Positions 7,831 to 17,114 are shown, numbered from the stretch's first letter. The stretch: DNA of 64,000 bases from Emcibacter sp048269205 (GCF_048269205.1 NZ_JBLXJC010000001.1:310001-374000), one strand, 5' to 3'. Numbers and translations are program-made. The notes: a model not told the origin generated them from the sequence alone.

Positions 7831-9285
7831 TCAACTCGAACAGCTGATCTCCAGCTTCTTGCCCCATTCCGGCGGTTCGGCGGCGTAGGCTTCATGTTCC
7901 GGCTGCTCATCATAGGGGTTTGATAGGATCTCGATCAGTTTTTCCACCTCTGAGGCATCGCCGGCCTCGGCTTTTTCGATGGCTTGCTGGGCCAGGTAAT
8001 TGCGCAGGATATATTTGGGGTTGGCGGCTTTCATCTCGGCGCTTCTATCTTCATCAACGGAATTTTCCTGTGCGAGCCGCGTCTTATAGGTCTCTACCCA
8101 GTCACGGAATTCCGCCTGATGCTCGGGCTTCACATAAAGCGCGCTTTCATCATCGCTTTGTGTGAACTCACAAAGCTTGCGGAAGAAGATGCTGTAATCG
8201 ATGACGTGTTTCTGCAGCAGGGGCAACAGGTCGCCCATCAGCTGGCGGTCGCCCTCCATCATCACTTTGAGGCCGAGCTTTTTATTCATCAGCCGGTCGT
8301 ATTCCTCGAAAAATCGGGTCTGGTAGGCCTCCAGCACCTGCTCGGTCATCTCGCCCGAAAGCAGGTCCTTCAGGGCATAGGCCAGGGCGCGCAGGTTCCA
8401 GAAGCCGATGCTCGGCTGCTGGTTAAAGGCATAACGGCCCCATTCGTCGGAATGGTTGCAGATATAGTCCGGGTTGAAGCCCTCCATAAAGCCGTAGGGG
8501 CCGTAGTCAAAGGTCTCCCCCAGCACCGACATATTGTCCGTATTCATGACCCCGTGGGCAAAGCCGAAGGCCTGCCAGCGGGCGATCATGCTGCCGGTCT
8601 CGGCGGCGATCCGAAGCAACAACGCATCATAGGGCTGCTCAGCCTCTTTCAGATCCGGGAAATGCACCTCCAGGCAATAATCGGCGAGCTTTTTCAGTTC
8701 CTCCGGCTGGTTGGTATGGGCGAAATATTCAAAACTCCCGAAACGCACATGGCTTTTGGCGAGCCTGACCAGCAGGGCGGCGTTCTCCAGCTTTTCCCGC
8801 TGCACCGGCTCACTGCTTTCCAGGATCAGCAGCGCCCTTGTTGTGGGAATGCCGAGGTGATAAAGCGCCTCGCTCGCCAGATATTCCCGGATGCAGGATC
8901 GTAGGACCGCCCGGCCGTCGCCGAAGCGGGAGAAGGGGGTCTTGCCCGATCCCTTGGTATGGATGTCCCAGAGCTCGCCCTTCTGGTTCCTGACCTGGCC
9001 CAGCAATATGCCGCGGCCGTCGCCAAGCTGGGCGCTGTAGCCGCCGAACTGATGGCCCGCATAAACCATGGACAGGGGCGAGGCCTTGTCCGGCACCTGA
9101 TGGCCTGCGAAGATCTGCACGGCTTCTTGAGTGTTGAGCCACGCCGGGTCCAGGTCGAGCAGTTTGGCCGCCTCCCGGCTGAAGGTCACCAGACGGGCGT
9201 TGGGCAGGGGCCGGGCCTGCATGGGCGCAAAGAAGCTCTCCCCCAGGTCCGCAAAGCGGTTTTCAAAGCTGAGGGAGTTGATCAT
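7831..9285 (-). CDS. selO: Protein adenylyltransferase SelO (YdiU/UPF0061), cysteine form
   Basis: 484 residues, close to E. coli YdiU (478). Pseudokinase-fold enzyme that AMPylates Ser/Thr/Tyr of redox proteins. Diagnostic stretches: GHQFGGYSAQLGDGRG, WDIHTKGSGKTPFSRFGDG, and the nucleotide/metal loop HGVMNTDNMSVLGETFDYGP. The C-terminus reads SCSS: Cys482 stands where eukaryotic SelO has selenocysteine, so the redox-active end is kept. ATG 9285 begins two bases after the trhO stop, so translation is probably coupled and the two stress proteins are co-expressed. The assignment is firm; targets are unknown. Confidence 0.95.
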   Translation of the reverse strand: MINSLSFENRFADLGESFFAPMQARPLPNARLVTFSREAAKLLDLDPAWLNTQEAVQIFAGHQVPDKASPLSMVYAGHQFGGYSAQLGDGRGILLGQVRNQKGELWDIHTKGSGKTPFSRFGDGRAVLRSCIREYLASEALYHLGIPTTRALLILESSEPVQREKLENAALLVRLAKSHVRFGSFEYFAHTNQPEELKKLADYCLEVHFPDLKEAEQPYDALLLRIAAETGSMIARWQAFGFAHGVMNTDNMSVLGETFDYGPYGFMEGFNPDYICNHSDEWGRYAFNQQPSIGFWNLRALAYALKDLLSGEMTEQVLEAYQTRFFEEYDRLMNKKLGLKVMMEGDRQLMGDLLPLLQKHVIDYSIFFRKLCEFTQSDDESALYVKPEHQAEFRDWVETYKTRLAQENSVDEDRSAEMKAANPKYILRNYLAQQAIEKAEAGDASEVEKLIEILSNPYDEQPEHEAYAAEPPEWGKKLEISCSS

Positions 9286-9287
9286 GC

Positions 9288-10289
9288 TCAGGCCTCCTGC
9301 TGCTGTAAGGCGTCGAGGCGGTTCTGCTCTTCTTTCAGGCGGCGTTTTTCTTCCCGGCGCTGGGCGATGATGTCCTGGACCTCGCCACCGATATGTTCGG
9401 CGCCGGATTTTCTGGCAAGCTCGATCTGCCGCTCGCGCTCCTGATAGCGGCGCATCTGCTCTTCCGACTTTTCGTCATGGCAGTGGTGGCAGCTCACCCC
9501 CTTCATATAATGGGGATGGTTCTTGTCTTCCTCGGTGATCGGCATGCGGCAGGCAAAGCACTGGTCGTAAATGCCGGGTTCCAGATTGTGTTTGACCGCA
9601 ACCCGGCTGTCAAAGACGAAACATTCGCCTTCCCACAGGCTGTCTTCTTCCGGCACTTCCTCCAGATATTTCAAAATACCGCCTTCCAGGTGATAGACCT
9701 CCTTGAAGCCCTGTTCCTTGAGATAGGCGGTGGATTTTTCACAGCGGATGCCGCCGGTGCAGAACATGGCCACCTTCTTGTCCTTGGCGTCCGAGAGGTT
9801 GTCCGCGACATATTTGGGGAACTCGCGGAAGGTATCGGTTTGGGGATTGAGGGCGCCCTTGAAGGTGCCGATGCCCACTTCGTAATCATTGCGGGTATCC
9901 ACCAGGATCACGTCGGGATCGGAAATCAGCTTATTCCAGTCCTGCGGCTTCACATAGGTGCCGACGATATGGTTGGGATTGATGCCTTCCACACCCATGG
10001 TGACGATTTCCTTCTTCAGCTTCACCTTGGTGCGGTAAAAGGGCATTTCGTCGGCCAGGGATTCCTTGGTGACGATATTTTTAAAGCGCTCATCGGCGCG
10101 CAGGTAGGCATGCAGGTTGGCAATGGCCTCGGCAGACCCGGCAACGGTGCCGTTGATGCCTTCGCGGGCCAGCAGCAAGGTGCCCTTGATGCCCTGTTCC
10201 TTCAGGAAGGTGAGAAGCGGTTCGCGCAGGTCGGCGTAATCGTCAAGTGTGACGAAATGATAGAGTGCCGATACGACAATCTTTGACAT
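9288..10289 (-). CDS. trhO: tRNA uridine(34) 5-hydroxylase TrhO (YceA, rhodanese-like)
   Basis: 333 residues. Oxygen-dependent hydroxylation of wobble U34 as the first step to 5-(carboxy)methoxyuridine in tRNA. An N-terminal acylphosphatase-like domain (about 1-95) precedes the rhodanese domain with the active loop MFCTGGIRCEKS, catalytic Cys177. A C-terminal zinc-ribbon-like segment follows (two CxxC-type pairs, QCFACRMP and SCHHCHDEK). ATG 10289 is preceded by AAGGAACC; an upstream in-frame start at 10334 lacks support. First gene of the trhO-selO operon. Confidence 0.93.
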   Translation of the reverse strand: MSKIVVSALYHFVTLDDYADLREPLLTFLKEQGIKGTLLLAREGINGTVAGSAEAIANLHAYLRADERFKNIVTKESLADEMPFYRTKVKLKKEIVTMGVEGINPNHIVGTYVKPQDWNKLISDPDVILVDTRNDYEVGIGTFKGALNPQTDTFREFPKYVADNLSDAKDKKVAMFCTGGIRCEKSTAYLKEQGFKEVYHLEGGILKYLEEVPEEDSLWEGECFVFDSRVAVKHNLEPGIYDQCFACRMPITEEDKNHPHYMKGVSCHHCHDEKSEEQMRRYQERERQIELARKSGAEHIGGEVQDIIAQRREEKRRLKEEQNRLDALQQQEA

Positions 10290-10388
10290 ATTCAGGTTCC
10301 TTATGTTGCGGGCCGGATCGCAAATCCGGAGCACCAGTCAGGGCCCTTATATAACAGCGGAAAACGGCAGTATCAAGGGAGGGTGAAT

Positions 10389-11483
10389 TTAAAGGCCCGC
10401 CGTCAGCTGCGGGAAATCCTCTGGCTGCCAGCTCAGTTCATAATGAACCAGATAGCCGTCATGGTCGGACAGGGGTTCTTCGCCCACATTTTCATCGAAC
10501 ATCAGCTCGATTTTGATTGGGCGCAGGCGGGCGCCTTCGGCACTGCGGAAGGCCTGCAGGTCGTTGCTGTCGAGCCAGGGTGTCGGGCTGCCGGCGGTGA
10601 GGCGCATGTCACAGTTCCGGGCATTGAGGCAATATTCACTGGCCAAACTGTGTCCTTGCCGCTGGCGCAGGTAATCGACCATCTCCGGCAGGCCCTTGAG
10701 ATTGAAATCCCCGGCCAGGACCAGCGGCCGTTCGATGCGGCTGTGGCGGGCGACAAGGCCGTGAATGGTATCAAGCTGGAGCTTCTGGGCGGCGGTGGTG
10801 CGCCCAAGGTCAACGCCCGAGGAAGGTCCCTTCGAATTCATATGGGTATTGGCCACATCAATGGCGAAGGGCACACCGGGAATATGGACGCTGGCCATCA
10901 TCACCCCCTTGTTGGCCAGGCAATCCCAGCCGGCGCAATCCCTGCGGGGAAAGGCGGTTTTTTCGTGGCCGGTGATGGGAAAGTCGCTGAGGATATAAAG
11001 GCCGCTGTTCATGACCTTGCCCCAGGTTTCACCGCGCCAGCTGCTGCGGGCGGCAAGGAAGTCCCGGGGCGTGCCCGGCGAGGCCTCTTCGACAATTTCT
11101 TCCGCTGCGGGGCCGGTCACATAATTGGGATAGCCGCCCAGATGAATGATGTCCCGGCTTTCTTCCATGAAGGCTTCCTGCAGGAGGACAAGGTCCGGTG
11201 CGCGGCCCTGCTCCCTGAGCCGGGCGAATTCTCCGGCAATCAGGGCGAGCCGTTCCGCCCGGCCGCTTTTCACGGGCCAGGGCAGGCCGGCGATATTATA
11301 GATCAGGACGCTGAAGCGGACCCGGTGTTCGCCGCTTACGGGGTCGATGGTAATGTCCGGTGTTTTTGAGACAGCGGTTTGCGGAAGCGGGGGATGCCCC
11401 GTGATCGAGGTGTTGGCGTTAAGCGACAGACCCAGACTGAGTGCGGCAACAAAAAACAGCCTTCTCGGTTTCAGCATCTTCAT
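10389..11483 (-). CDS. Secreted endonuclease/exonuclease/phosphatase (EEP) family hydrolase
   Basis: 364 residues from ATG 11483, which has AGGGAAA upstream; it starts with KMLKPRRLFFVAALSLGLSLNA, a signal peptide. The EEP/DNase I fold is shown by VLIYNIAGLPWP (metal Asn), DLVLLQEAFME (metal Glu), DVANTHMNSKG, PLVLAGDFNLKG (catalytic Asp/Asn) and the C-terminal SDHDGYLVHYEL (catalytic Asp-His). Export and the overall form resemble bacterial neutral sphingomyelinase or phosphodiesterase-like members more than nucleases, but the substrate cannot be read from sequence. Monocistronic; the neighbouring trhO promoter lies beyond its stop. Confidence 0.88.
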   Translation of the reverse strand: MKMLKPRRLFFVAALSLGLSLNANTSITGHPPLPQTAVSKTPDITIDPVSGEHRVRFSVLIYNIAGLPWPVKSGRAERLALIAGEFARLREQGRAPDLVLLQEAFMEESRDIIHLGGYPNYVTGPAAEEIVEEASPGTPRDFLAARSSWRGETWGKVMNSGLYILSDFPITGHEKTAFPRRDCAGWDCLANKGVMMASVHIPGVPFAIDVANTHMNSKGPSSGVDLGRTTAAQKLQLDTIHGLVARHSRIERPLVLAGDFNLKGLPEMVDYLRQRQGHSLASEYCLNARNCDMRLTAGSPTPWLDSNDLQAFRSAEGARLRPIKIELMFDENVGEEPLSDHDGYLVHYELSWQPEDFPQLTAGL

Positions 11484-11607
11484 CCGTGTTTCCCTGAGTA
11501 ACGGCACAAGATATGTTCCGTTTACGAGAGCGGAATCCGCCTGTCAACGATACAGGAATCATGTCACGGAAGAATAATTTTTTCGAAGTATTACCGTTAC
11601 TTAACGG

Positions 11608-12507
11608 TTACAATTGTGCAAAACTATCCTTGAAATAATCGGTCAGGAAGTCGATCACGGTGCGCACCTTGGTGGACAGCAGTTTTTTGTGCGGATAAAG
11701 CACATAGATATGAAAACCCGGCTCACGGAAATTTTCCAGCAGCGGCACAAGCCTGCCGTCCCCTATGGCGTTGCCGGCGATATATTGCGGCAGCAGGGCA
11801 ATGCCCTTGCCGCAGATGGCCGCTTCGCACAGAAAATCGCCATTGTCAGAAGTCATGTTGCCATGTACCGGGATATGGACCTTTTTTTCATCACGATAAA
11901 AGTCCCAGCCCTTGGTCCGGTTGGGGTTGGTATAGGTCAGGCAATTATGATGCAGAAGATCTTCGGGTTTTTCCGGATTGCCGTGTCGGGCGATATAGTC
12001 AGGGCTGGCGCAGGCCACCCGGTGACTTGCGGCAATTTGCCGGGCCATCAGGTTGGAATCCGGCAGTTTGCTGGCCACCCTGATCGCCAGGTCAAAACCT
12101 TCCTGGGCGATATCCACGAAACGGTTGGAAAAGGAAATACTCATGGTCACCTGCGGATATCTGTCCAGATAGGCGGACAGGGCCGGACCAAGGTGATTGA
12201 CGAAACTCAAGGGCGCCGCGACCCTGAGTTCCCCTATGGGGGTCTGGGTTTTCTGCCGCAGGCTTTCTTCCATCTCTTCCAGGTCGTCCAGCAGCTTCTG
12301 GACCTGTTCCAGATATTGATAACCGGCTTCGGTCAGGCTGACATGACGCGTGGTGCGGGTCAGCAGACGGGTGCCAAGGTCATCTTCCAGATCCTTGATC
12401 CGCTTGCTGACGACGGAATTGGCCAGATTGAGCCGCCGCGCAGCTTCGGCGAAGCTCTCGGTCTGACCCACTACGGCAAAAGTTCGTATATTAGATAATT
12501 TGTCCAT
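11608..12507 (-). CDS. LysR family transcriptional regulator
   Basis: 299 residues. The N-terminal winged helix-turn-helix at about 2-60 is classic LysR (IRTFAVVGQTESFAEAARRL, then SVVSKRIKDLEDDLGTRLL), followed by a periplasmic-binding-protein-like effector domain from about 90. ATG 12507 matches the family N-terminus; the longer reading from 12585 runs into AT-rich promoter sequence. Divergent from the pirin/FMN-reductase pair across a 92-base AT-rich gap, the usual arrangement for a LysR regulator and its target. Its subgroup is the large CrgA/DsdC-like aromatic/quinone-response cluster by overall look; effector unknown. Confidence 0.93.
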   Translation of the reverse strand: MDKLSNIRTFAVVGQTESFAEAARRLNLANSVVSKRIKDLEDDLGTRLLTRTTRHVSLTEAGYQYLEQVQKLLDDLEEMEESLRQKTQTPIGELRVAAPLSFVNHLGPALSAYLDRYPQVTMSISFSNRFVDIAQEGFDLAIRVASKLPDSNLMARQIAASHRVACASPDYIARHGNPEKPEDLLHHNCLTYTNPNRTKGWDFYRDEKKVHIPVHGNMTSDNGDFLCEAAICGKGIALLPQYIAGNAIGDGRLVPLLENFREPGFHIYVLYPHKKLLSTKVRTVIDFLTDYFKDSFAQL

Positions 12508-12599
12508 TGATATAAAAATTAGAATAGTAATGTTCTCGAAATACACATTATCATAATTAGAAGAAAAATCTATCCTGTTCCGCACTGTACAGATAACAG
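12508..12599. promoter_or_regulatory. Divergent promoter region between LysR gene and pirin gene
   Basis: 92 bases, strongly AT-rich relative to flanks. Contains a short interrupted dyad GAATAG..TGTTC near 12522-12535 and several T-N11-A candidates. Expected to hold both promoters and LysR binding sites; exact sites cannot be assigned by eye. Confidence 0.5.
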
Positions 12600-13310
12600 A
12601 TGCGGAAAATGATCACAAAGCGATGCCATAAAGACAGGGGAGTCACGGTCGGTGGCTGGCTGGAAAGCAAACATTCCTTTTCTTTTGGCCGTTATCACGA
12701 TCCCCGGAATATGGGTTACGGACCACTCCGGGTGATCAACGAGGACCGGATCAGGCCGGGTGCCGGTTTCGGGACTCATGATCACGAGAATATGGAAATC
12801 ATCACCTGGGTCCTCTCGGGCCGGGTTGCCCACCGGGACAGTACCGGCAGCGAATCTGAGCTTGCGCCCGGGGAAATACAGTTGATGAGTGCCGGCCGCG
12901 GCATTCAGCACAGTGAATATAACAGATCGGAAGACGAGGAACTGCACCTGCTGCAGATCTGGATCATGCCCAACGAGGTGAATACCCAGCCCGGATATCA
13001 ACAACAGAAGCTTGCGGTGGGCGATCTTGAAAATGAATTCCGGCTTCTGGTCAGCCCGGATGGAGCCGAAGGAAGTCTGGTGATACAGCAGCAGGCGCGC
13101 CTTTTTGGGGGACGGTTCCGGGCCGGGAGTGAACTGACCAGAACGCTTAATCATGGTCAGAGATACTGGCTGCAGGTGGCCAGGGGACGAATCACCGTCG
13201 GTGAAATCGAAGGTGAGTCCGGTGACGGTTTTGCGCTGGAGGGGGAAGATCAGTTGCGGATCGCGAACGAAACAGATTCGGAAGTGCTTTTATTTGAATT
13301 GCCTAGGTAA
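12600..13310 (+). CDS. Pirin family protein (YhhW-like)
   Basis: 236 residues. Bicupin fold; the metal-binding residues of the first cupin are visible in FGTHDHENMEIITWVLSG and SAGRGIQHSEYN (His, His, His, Glu). Bacterial members such as YhhW oxidise quercetin; others act as redox-sensing co-regulators. The N-terminal cupin covers about 10-120 and the C-terminal one 150-236. ATG 12600 or the ATG at 12609 may be the start; related proteins begin close to the second. A gene for an NADPH-dependent FMN reductase follows after 11 bases and a LysR gene is divergent, suggesting a quinone/electrophile response unit. Confidence 0.92.
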   Translation: MRKMITKRCHKDRGVTVGGWLESKHSFSFGRYHDPRNMGYGPLRVINEDRIRPGAGFGTHDHENMEIITWVLSGRVAHRDSTGSESELAPGEIQLMSAGRGIQHSEYNRSEDEELHLLQIWIMPNEVNTQPGYQQQKLAVGDLENEFRLLVSPDGAEGSLVIQQQARLFGGRFRAGSELTRTLNHGQRYWLQVARGRITVGEIEGESGDGFALEGEDQLRIANETDSEVLLFELPR

Positions 13311-13321
13311 GGAGGAATAAA

Positions 13322-13900
13322 ATGTCTAAGGAACTGAATATATTGGCGTTTGCCGGCAGTACAAGACGGGCCTCGTTCAACAAGGCCATGCTTGCCGCTG
13401 CTGTGGCCGGTGCGGAAGATGCCGGTGCGGAAGTAACCTGTATTGATCTGCGGAACTATCCTCTTCCTCTGTATAACGGGGATCTGGAAGCTGCTGAGGG
13501 GCTGTCCGACAACGTCCTCAAACTCAAAAATCTCTTCGATGGCCATGACGGCTTGCTGATTGCCTCGCCGGAATATAACAGCGCCTATTCCGCTCTTCTC
13601 AAGAACGTCTTCGACTGGGTTTCCCGCCCGGCGGCGGCCGACGAACCAATGCTGAATTCCTTTGCTGGCAAACAGGCGGTGATTATGTCGACCTCCCCCG
13701 GTGCAATGGGCGGCCTGCGCGGCCTCTATGCCCTCAGGGAGCTGTTGATGAACATGATGGTGCAGGTTGATCCGGCCATGATGGCGCTGGGTAATGCCAT
13801 GGAGGAATTTGACGAGACCGGCGGTATGATTAACGGGGAAAAGGAACTGGCCGTGAGGGATTTGGGGGCCAGGCTGGTCAGGAACCTCGGCGGGAACTGA
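13322..13900 (+). CDS. NADPH-dependent FMN reductase (quinone/azo reductase family)
   Basis: 192 residues with a flavodoxin-like fold: phosphate-binding loop FAGSTRRASFNKAM at the N-terminus and the family signature SPEYNSAYSALLKNVFDWVS near residue 80, then STSPGAMGG. Reduces FMN, quinones or related electrophiles with NADPH in the cytoplasm. Strong ribosome-binding site AAGGAGG just before ATG. Second gene of the pirin operon, closed by a strong terminator. Confidence 0.93.
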   Translation: MSKELNILAFAGSTRRASFNKAMLAAAVAGAEDAGAEVTCIDLRNYPLPLYNGDLEAAEGLSDNVLKLKNLFDGHDGLLIASPEYNSAYSALLKNVFDWVSRPAAADEPMLNSFAGKQAVIMSTSPGAMGGLRGLYALRELLMNMMVQVDPAMMALGNAMEEFDETGGMINGEKELAVRDLGARLVRNLGGN

Positions 13901-13926
13901 CCAGCCTCTGAATTTGCGGTCCTTGG

Positions 13927-13962
13927 AAAGCAGGCTCCTTGCAGCCTGCTTTTTCGTTTTTT
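13927..13962 (+). terminator. Rho-independent terminator
   Basis: Perfect 10-pair stem AAAGCAGGCT / AGCCTGCTTT with loop CCTTGC, followed by TTTT-CG-TTTTTT. Ends the pirin/FMN-reductase operon. Confidence 0.92.
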
Positions 13963-14237
13963 CCGGGACATTTACTTTTCTTCAACATCAAAGCAGTATG
14001 ACGGAAGGGGCTGCAGGCTAAATGGTTTGCATGGTTTAAACAACAATAATAATGTGTATTATAAAATAAAATACATTTTTTTCTTATAAAAAGATGCTAT
14101 AGGCGTTGTCATCTTCGGACAATGCAGTTATCTAAAGGTAGATTCTGGCGTAAAGAAGATCGTTGGACGCACGGGAACATGATAAAAACGGGAAGTCCGA
14201 ATACCTCCCGAAAAAAGGATGGAAAAGAGAGTCTGGA
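13963..14237 (+). promoter_or_regulatory. Upstream region and leader of cysD-cysNC
   Basis: Gene-free, with an AT-rich core at about 14040-14100 likely to contain the promoter. Three short hairpins can be seen downstream: TTGTC..GACAA (around 14106-14123), TCTA-AAGG-TAGA (14131-14142) and CGGGA..TCCCG (14189-14210), the last followed by AAAAAA. An in-frame start at 14163 would extend CysD by 25 residues but lacks family similarity. No known riboswitch consensus was recognised. Confidence 0.45.
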
Positions 14238-15137
14238 ATGGATCTAACTCACTTGCAGCGGCTTGAAGCCGAAAGTATTCATATCATGCGGGAGGTGGCG
14301 GCGGAATGCCAGAACCCGGTGATGCTCTATTCAGTCGGCAAGGATTCGGCAGTCATGCTGCATCTGGCCATGAAGGCTTTTTATCCTTCTATCCCGCCCT
14401 TTCCCATTCTTCATGTGGACACGACCTGGAAATTCCGGGAAATGATCGAATTTCGTGACAAGCGGGCCGCTGAACTTGGTCTTGACCTGCTGATCCATAT
14501 AAACCAGGACGGTGTCGATCAGGGCATCGGCCCCTTCTCACACGGGTCCGCCGTACATACGGATGTGATGAAAACCCAGGGCCTGAAGCAGGCGCTGGAC
14601 AAATATAAATTCGATGCGGCCTTTGGCGGTGCCCGTCGCGACGAGGAAAAAAGCCGGGCCAAGGAGCGTATCTTTTCCTTCCGGTCGGCCCAGCACCGCT
14701 GGGATCCGAAAAACCAGCGTCCGGAACTGTGGAGCCTGTACAACAGCAGAATTAACAAGGGCGAAAGCATCCGTGTTTTTCCCTTGAGCAACTGGACCGA
14801 ACTGGATATCTGGCAGTATATCTATCAGGAAGATATTCCCATTGTGCCGCTTTATTTCGCCAAGGCACGCCCCGTTGTGGAGCGGGATGGCATGCTGGTG
14901 ATGGTGGATGACGACCGCCTGCCCCTTGAGCCGGGTGAGAAACCGATGATGAAAAAGGTTCGATTCCGGACCCTTGGCTGTTACCCCCTGACCGGTGCAA
15001 TTGAATCCGATGCGGATACCCTGCCGGCCATTATCCAGGAGATGTTGCTGACCAGAACCTCCGAACGTCAGGGGCGGGCCATTGACAAGGACGCCAATGC
15101 ATCCATGGAACAGAAAAAGCAGGAGGGATATTTCTAA
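14238..15137 (+). CDS. cysD: Sulfate adenylyltransferase subunit 2 (ATP sulfurylase small subunit)
   Basis: 299 residues (E. coli CysD 302). Makes adenosine 5'-phosphosulfate from ATP and sulfate together with CysN. The PP-loop is SVGKDSAVMLHLAMKAF near residue 28, followed by HVDTTWKFREMIEFRD and the CysD signature GGARRDEEKSRAKERIFSFR; C-terminal FRTLGCYPLTGAIES and TRTSERQGR. ATG 14238 fits the family start. The stop overlaps the cysNC start by one base (TAATG), so expression is coupled. First committed step of assimilatory sulfate reduction. Confidence 0.97.
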   Translation: MDLTHLQRLEAESIHIMREVAAECQNPVMLYSVGKDSAVMLHLAMKAFYPSIPPFPILHVDTTWKFREMIEFRDKRAAELGLDLLIHINQDGVDQGIGPFSHGSAVHTDVMKTQGLKQALDKYKFDAAFGGARRDEEKSRAKERIFSFRSAQHRWDPKNQRPELWSLYNSRINKGESIRVFPLSNWTELDIWQYIYQEDIPIVPLYFAKARPVVERDGMLVMVDDDRLPLEPGEKPMMKKVRFRTLGCYPLTGAIESDADTLPAIIQEMLLTRTSERQGRAIDKDANASMEQKKQEGYF

Positions 15138-17041
15138 TGGCACACCAGTCTGCACTGATTTCGGAAGATATTCTTGAATATCTGAAAAGCCAGGAAAGAA
15201 AGAGCCTTCTGCGGTTTATCACCTGTGGCAGCGTCGATGATGGTAAAAGTACGCTGATCGGTCGCCTGTTATATGATTCCAAGATGATCTTCGAGGATCA
15301 GCTGTCCAGTCTTGAATCCGATAGTAAAAAGGTCGGCACCCAGGGCGGGGATATGGATTTTGCCCTTCTTGTGGACGGTCTGGCCGCAGAGCGGGAGCAG
15401 GGGATCACCATTGATGTAGCCTATCGCTTTTTCTCCACTGACAAGCGCAAGTTTATCGTTGCCGACACACCCGGGCATGAGCAATATACCCGCAACATGG
15501 CCACCGGCGCCTCAAATGCAGATCTGGCCATCATTCTGATCGACGCCCGCAAGGGCATCCTGACCCAGACCCGCAGACACAGCTACATTGTGTCCCTGCT
15601 GGGCATCAAGCATGTGCTTCTGGCGGTCAATAAAATGGACCTGATGGACTATGATCAGAAGGTCTTTGATCAGATTGAAAGTGATTACCGGGCATTTGCT
15701 GCGGATATCGGGCTGACGGATATTACCTGTGTGCCGATTTCGGCGCTGAAAGGCGACAATATCCTGGAGAGAGGCGACAAGCTCGACTGGTATGACGGCC
15801 CGACCCTGATGGAAGTGCTCGAAACCGTTGATGTCACCACAGACGAGAAATCTGCCCCGTTCCGTTTTCCGGTGCAGTGGGTGAACCGCCCGGATCTGGA
15901 TTTTCGGGGTTTTTCCGGCACTATCGTCAGTGGCACCATTCGCACGGGTGACGAAATTGTTGTGTTGCCGTCGGCAAAGACCAGCCGCGTCAAGCGCATT
16001 GTCACCATGAGCGGTGATCTTGACCAGGCGATTGCCGGCCAGGCGGTGACCCTGTCGCTGGAGGACGAGATCGATATTTCCCGCGGGGATGTGATTTGCC
16101 GTAAGGAAAACCGCGCCGAACTGACCGACCAGTTTATGGCTCATGTTTTGTGGATGGATGATGAACATCTCCTGCCGGGCAGGCCCTACCTGATCAAAAT
16201 CGGCACAAAAACGGTCTCTGGTGTGATTTCCTCCCTGAAGCACAAGATCAATGTGAACAGTCTTGAGCATGAAGCGGGCAAGGCCCTGGAACTGAACGAG
16301 GTGGGGGTCTGTAACCTGTCCCTGTCCGACCAGATTCCCTATGACCATTATTCAGATATCCGGGAGACCGGCGCTTTTATCATCATCAACCGTCTGAACA
16401 ACAACACGGTCGGTGTCGGTATGATCGACCATGGTCTGCGTCGGGCGGAAAACATCCACTGGCAGGCGCTTGACGTGGATAAGATATCCCGGGCAACGCA
16501 GAAAAGCCAGAAACCGGCCGTGCTCTGGTTTACCGGCTATTCCGGTTCCGGCAAGTCAACCGTTGCCAATGCGCTGGAGAAAAAACTCTTTGCCCGCGGC
16601 AATCACACTTATGTGCTTGATGGGGACAATGTGCGTCACGGCCTGAACAAGGATCTGGGCTTTACCGATGTGGACCGTGTGGAAAATATCCGCCGGGTGT
16701 CCGAAACTTCGAAACTGATGGTGGATGCAGGCCTGATTACGCTGGTCTCCTTCATTTCGCCTTTCCGCTCTGAACGTCGAATGGCGCGGGAGGCAATGGA
16801 AGAGGGCGAGTTTATCGAGATCTTCATCAATACCCCGCTGGAAGTCTGCGAACAGCGTGATCCGAAAGGGTTGTACAAGAAGGCTCGAGCCGGCGAGATT
16901 AAGAACTTTACCGGCTTTGACAGCCCCTATGAAGAGCCGGACGATCCCGAGCTTGCCATTGACACCACTGATCTGGAGCCTGAAAAGGCGGCAGACCGGA
17001 TTATCGAGTATCTGGAAGAAAAGGGATATCTTTCTTCCTGA
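15137..17041 (+). CDS. cysNC: Bifunctional sulfate adenylyltransferase subunit 1 / adenylylsulfate kinase (CysN-CysC fusion)
   Basis: 634 residues. The N-terminal two thirds is an EF-Tu-like GTPase: P-loop CGSVDDGKSTLIGRLLYD at about 31-48, switch II VADTPGHEQYTRNMA, and NKMDLMDYD for guanine specificity. From about residue 455 a fused APS kinase begins, with its own P-loop FTGYSGSGKSTVANAL near 470, DGDNVRHGLNKDLGF, and FISPFRSERRMAREAM. The fusion (NodQ-like) is common in alphaproteobacteria and gives PAPS directly from sulfate. Coupled to cysD; a strong terminator follows. Confidence 0.97.
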   Translation: MAHQSALISEDILEYLKSQERKSLLRFITCGSVDDGKSTLIGRLLYDSKMIFEDQLSSLESDSKKVGTQGGDMDFALLVDGLAAEREQGITIDVAYRFFSTDKRKFIVADTPGHEQYTRNMATGASNADLAIILIDARKGILTQTRRHSYIVSLLGIKHVLLAVNKMDLMDYDQKVFDQIESDYRAFAADIGLTDITCVPISALKGDNILERGDKLDWYDGPTLMEVLETVDVTTDEKSAPFRFPVQWVNRPDLDFRGFSGTIVSGTIRTGDEIVVLPSAKTSRVKRIVTMSGDLDQAIAGQAVTLSLEDEIDISRGDVICRKENRAELTDQFMAHVLWMDDEHLLPGRPYLIKIGTKTVSGVISSLKHKINVNSLEHEAGKALELNEVGVCNLSLSDQIPYDHYSDIRETGAFIIINRLNNNTVGVGMIDHGLRRAENIHWQALDVDKISRATQKSQKPAVLWFTGYSGSGKSTVANALEKKLFARGNHTYVLDGDNVRHGLNKDLGFTDVDRVENIRRVSETSKLMVDAGLITLVSFISPFRSERRMAREAMEEGEFIEIFINTPLEVCEQRDPKGLYKKARAGEIKNFTGFDSPYEEPDDPELAIDTTDLEPEKAADRIIEYLEEKGYLSS

Positions 17042-17062
17042 AATTCCGGGCAATAATTTGAG

Positions 17063-17091
17063 AAGCCGGCGTTCCCTACGCCGGCTTTTCT
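17063..17091 (+). terminator. Rho-independent terminator
   Basis: AAGCCGGCG / CGCCGGCTT stem with loop TTCCCTA, followed by TTCTTTT. Ends cysD-cysNC. Confidence 0.9.
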
Positions 17092-17114
17092 TTTGACGTC
17101 ACAGGTGCCGGGGG

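Noticed and set aside
7819..7837. GAGTTG..CAACTC hairpin as a terminator for selO
   Set aside because: Six pairs only and no T-run on the minus strand.
13963..14237. SAM-type or other riboswitch before cysD
   Set aside because: Short hairpins are present but none fits a known riboswitch consensus I could match by eye.
14163..14237. N-terminal extension of CysD from 14163
   Set aside because: The 25 extra residues are charged and unlike CysD starts; ATG 14238 gives the normal family length.
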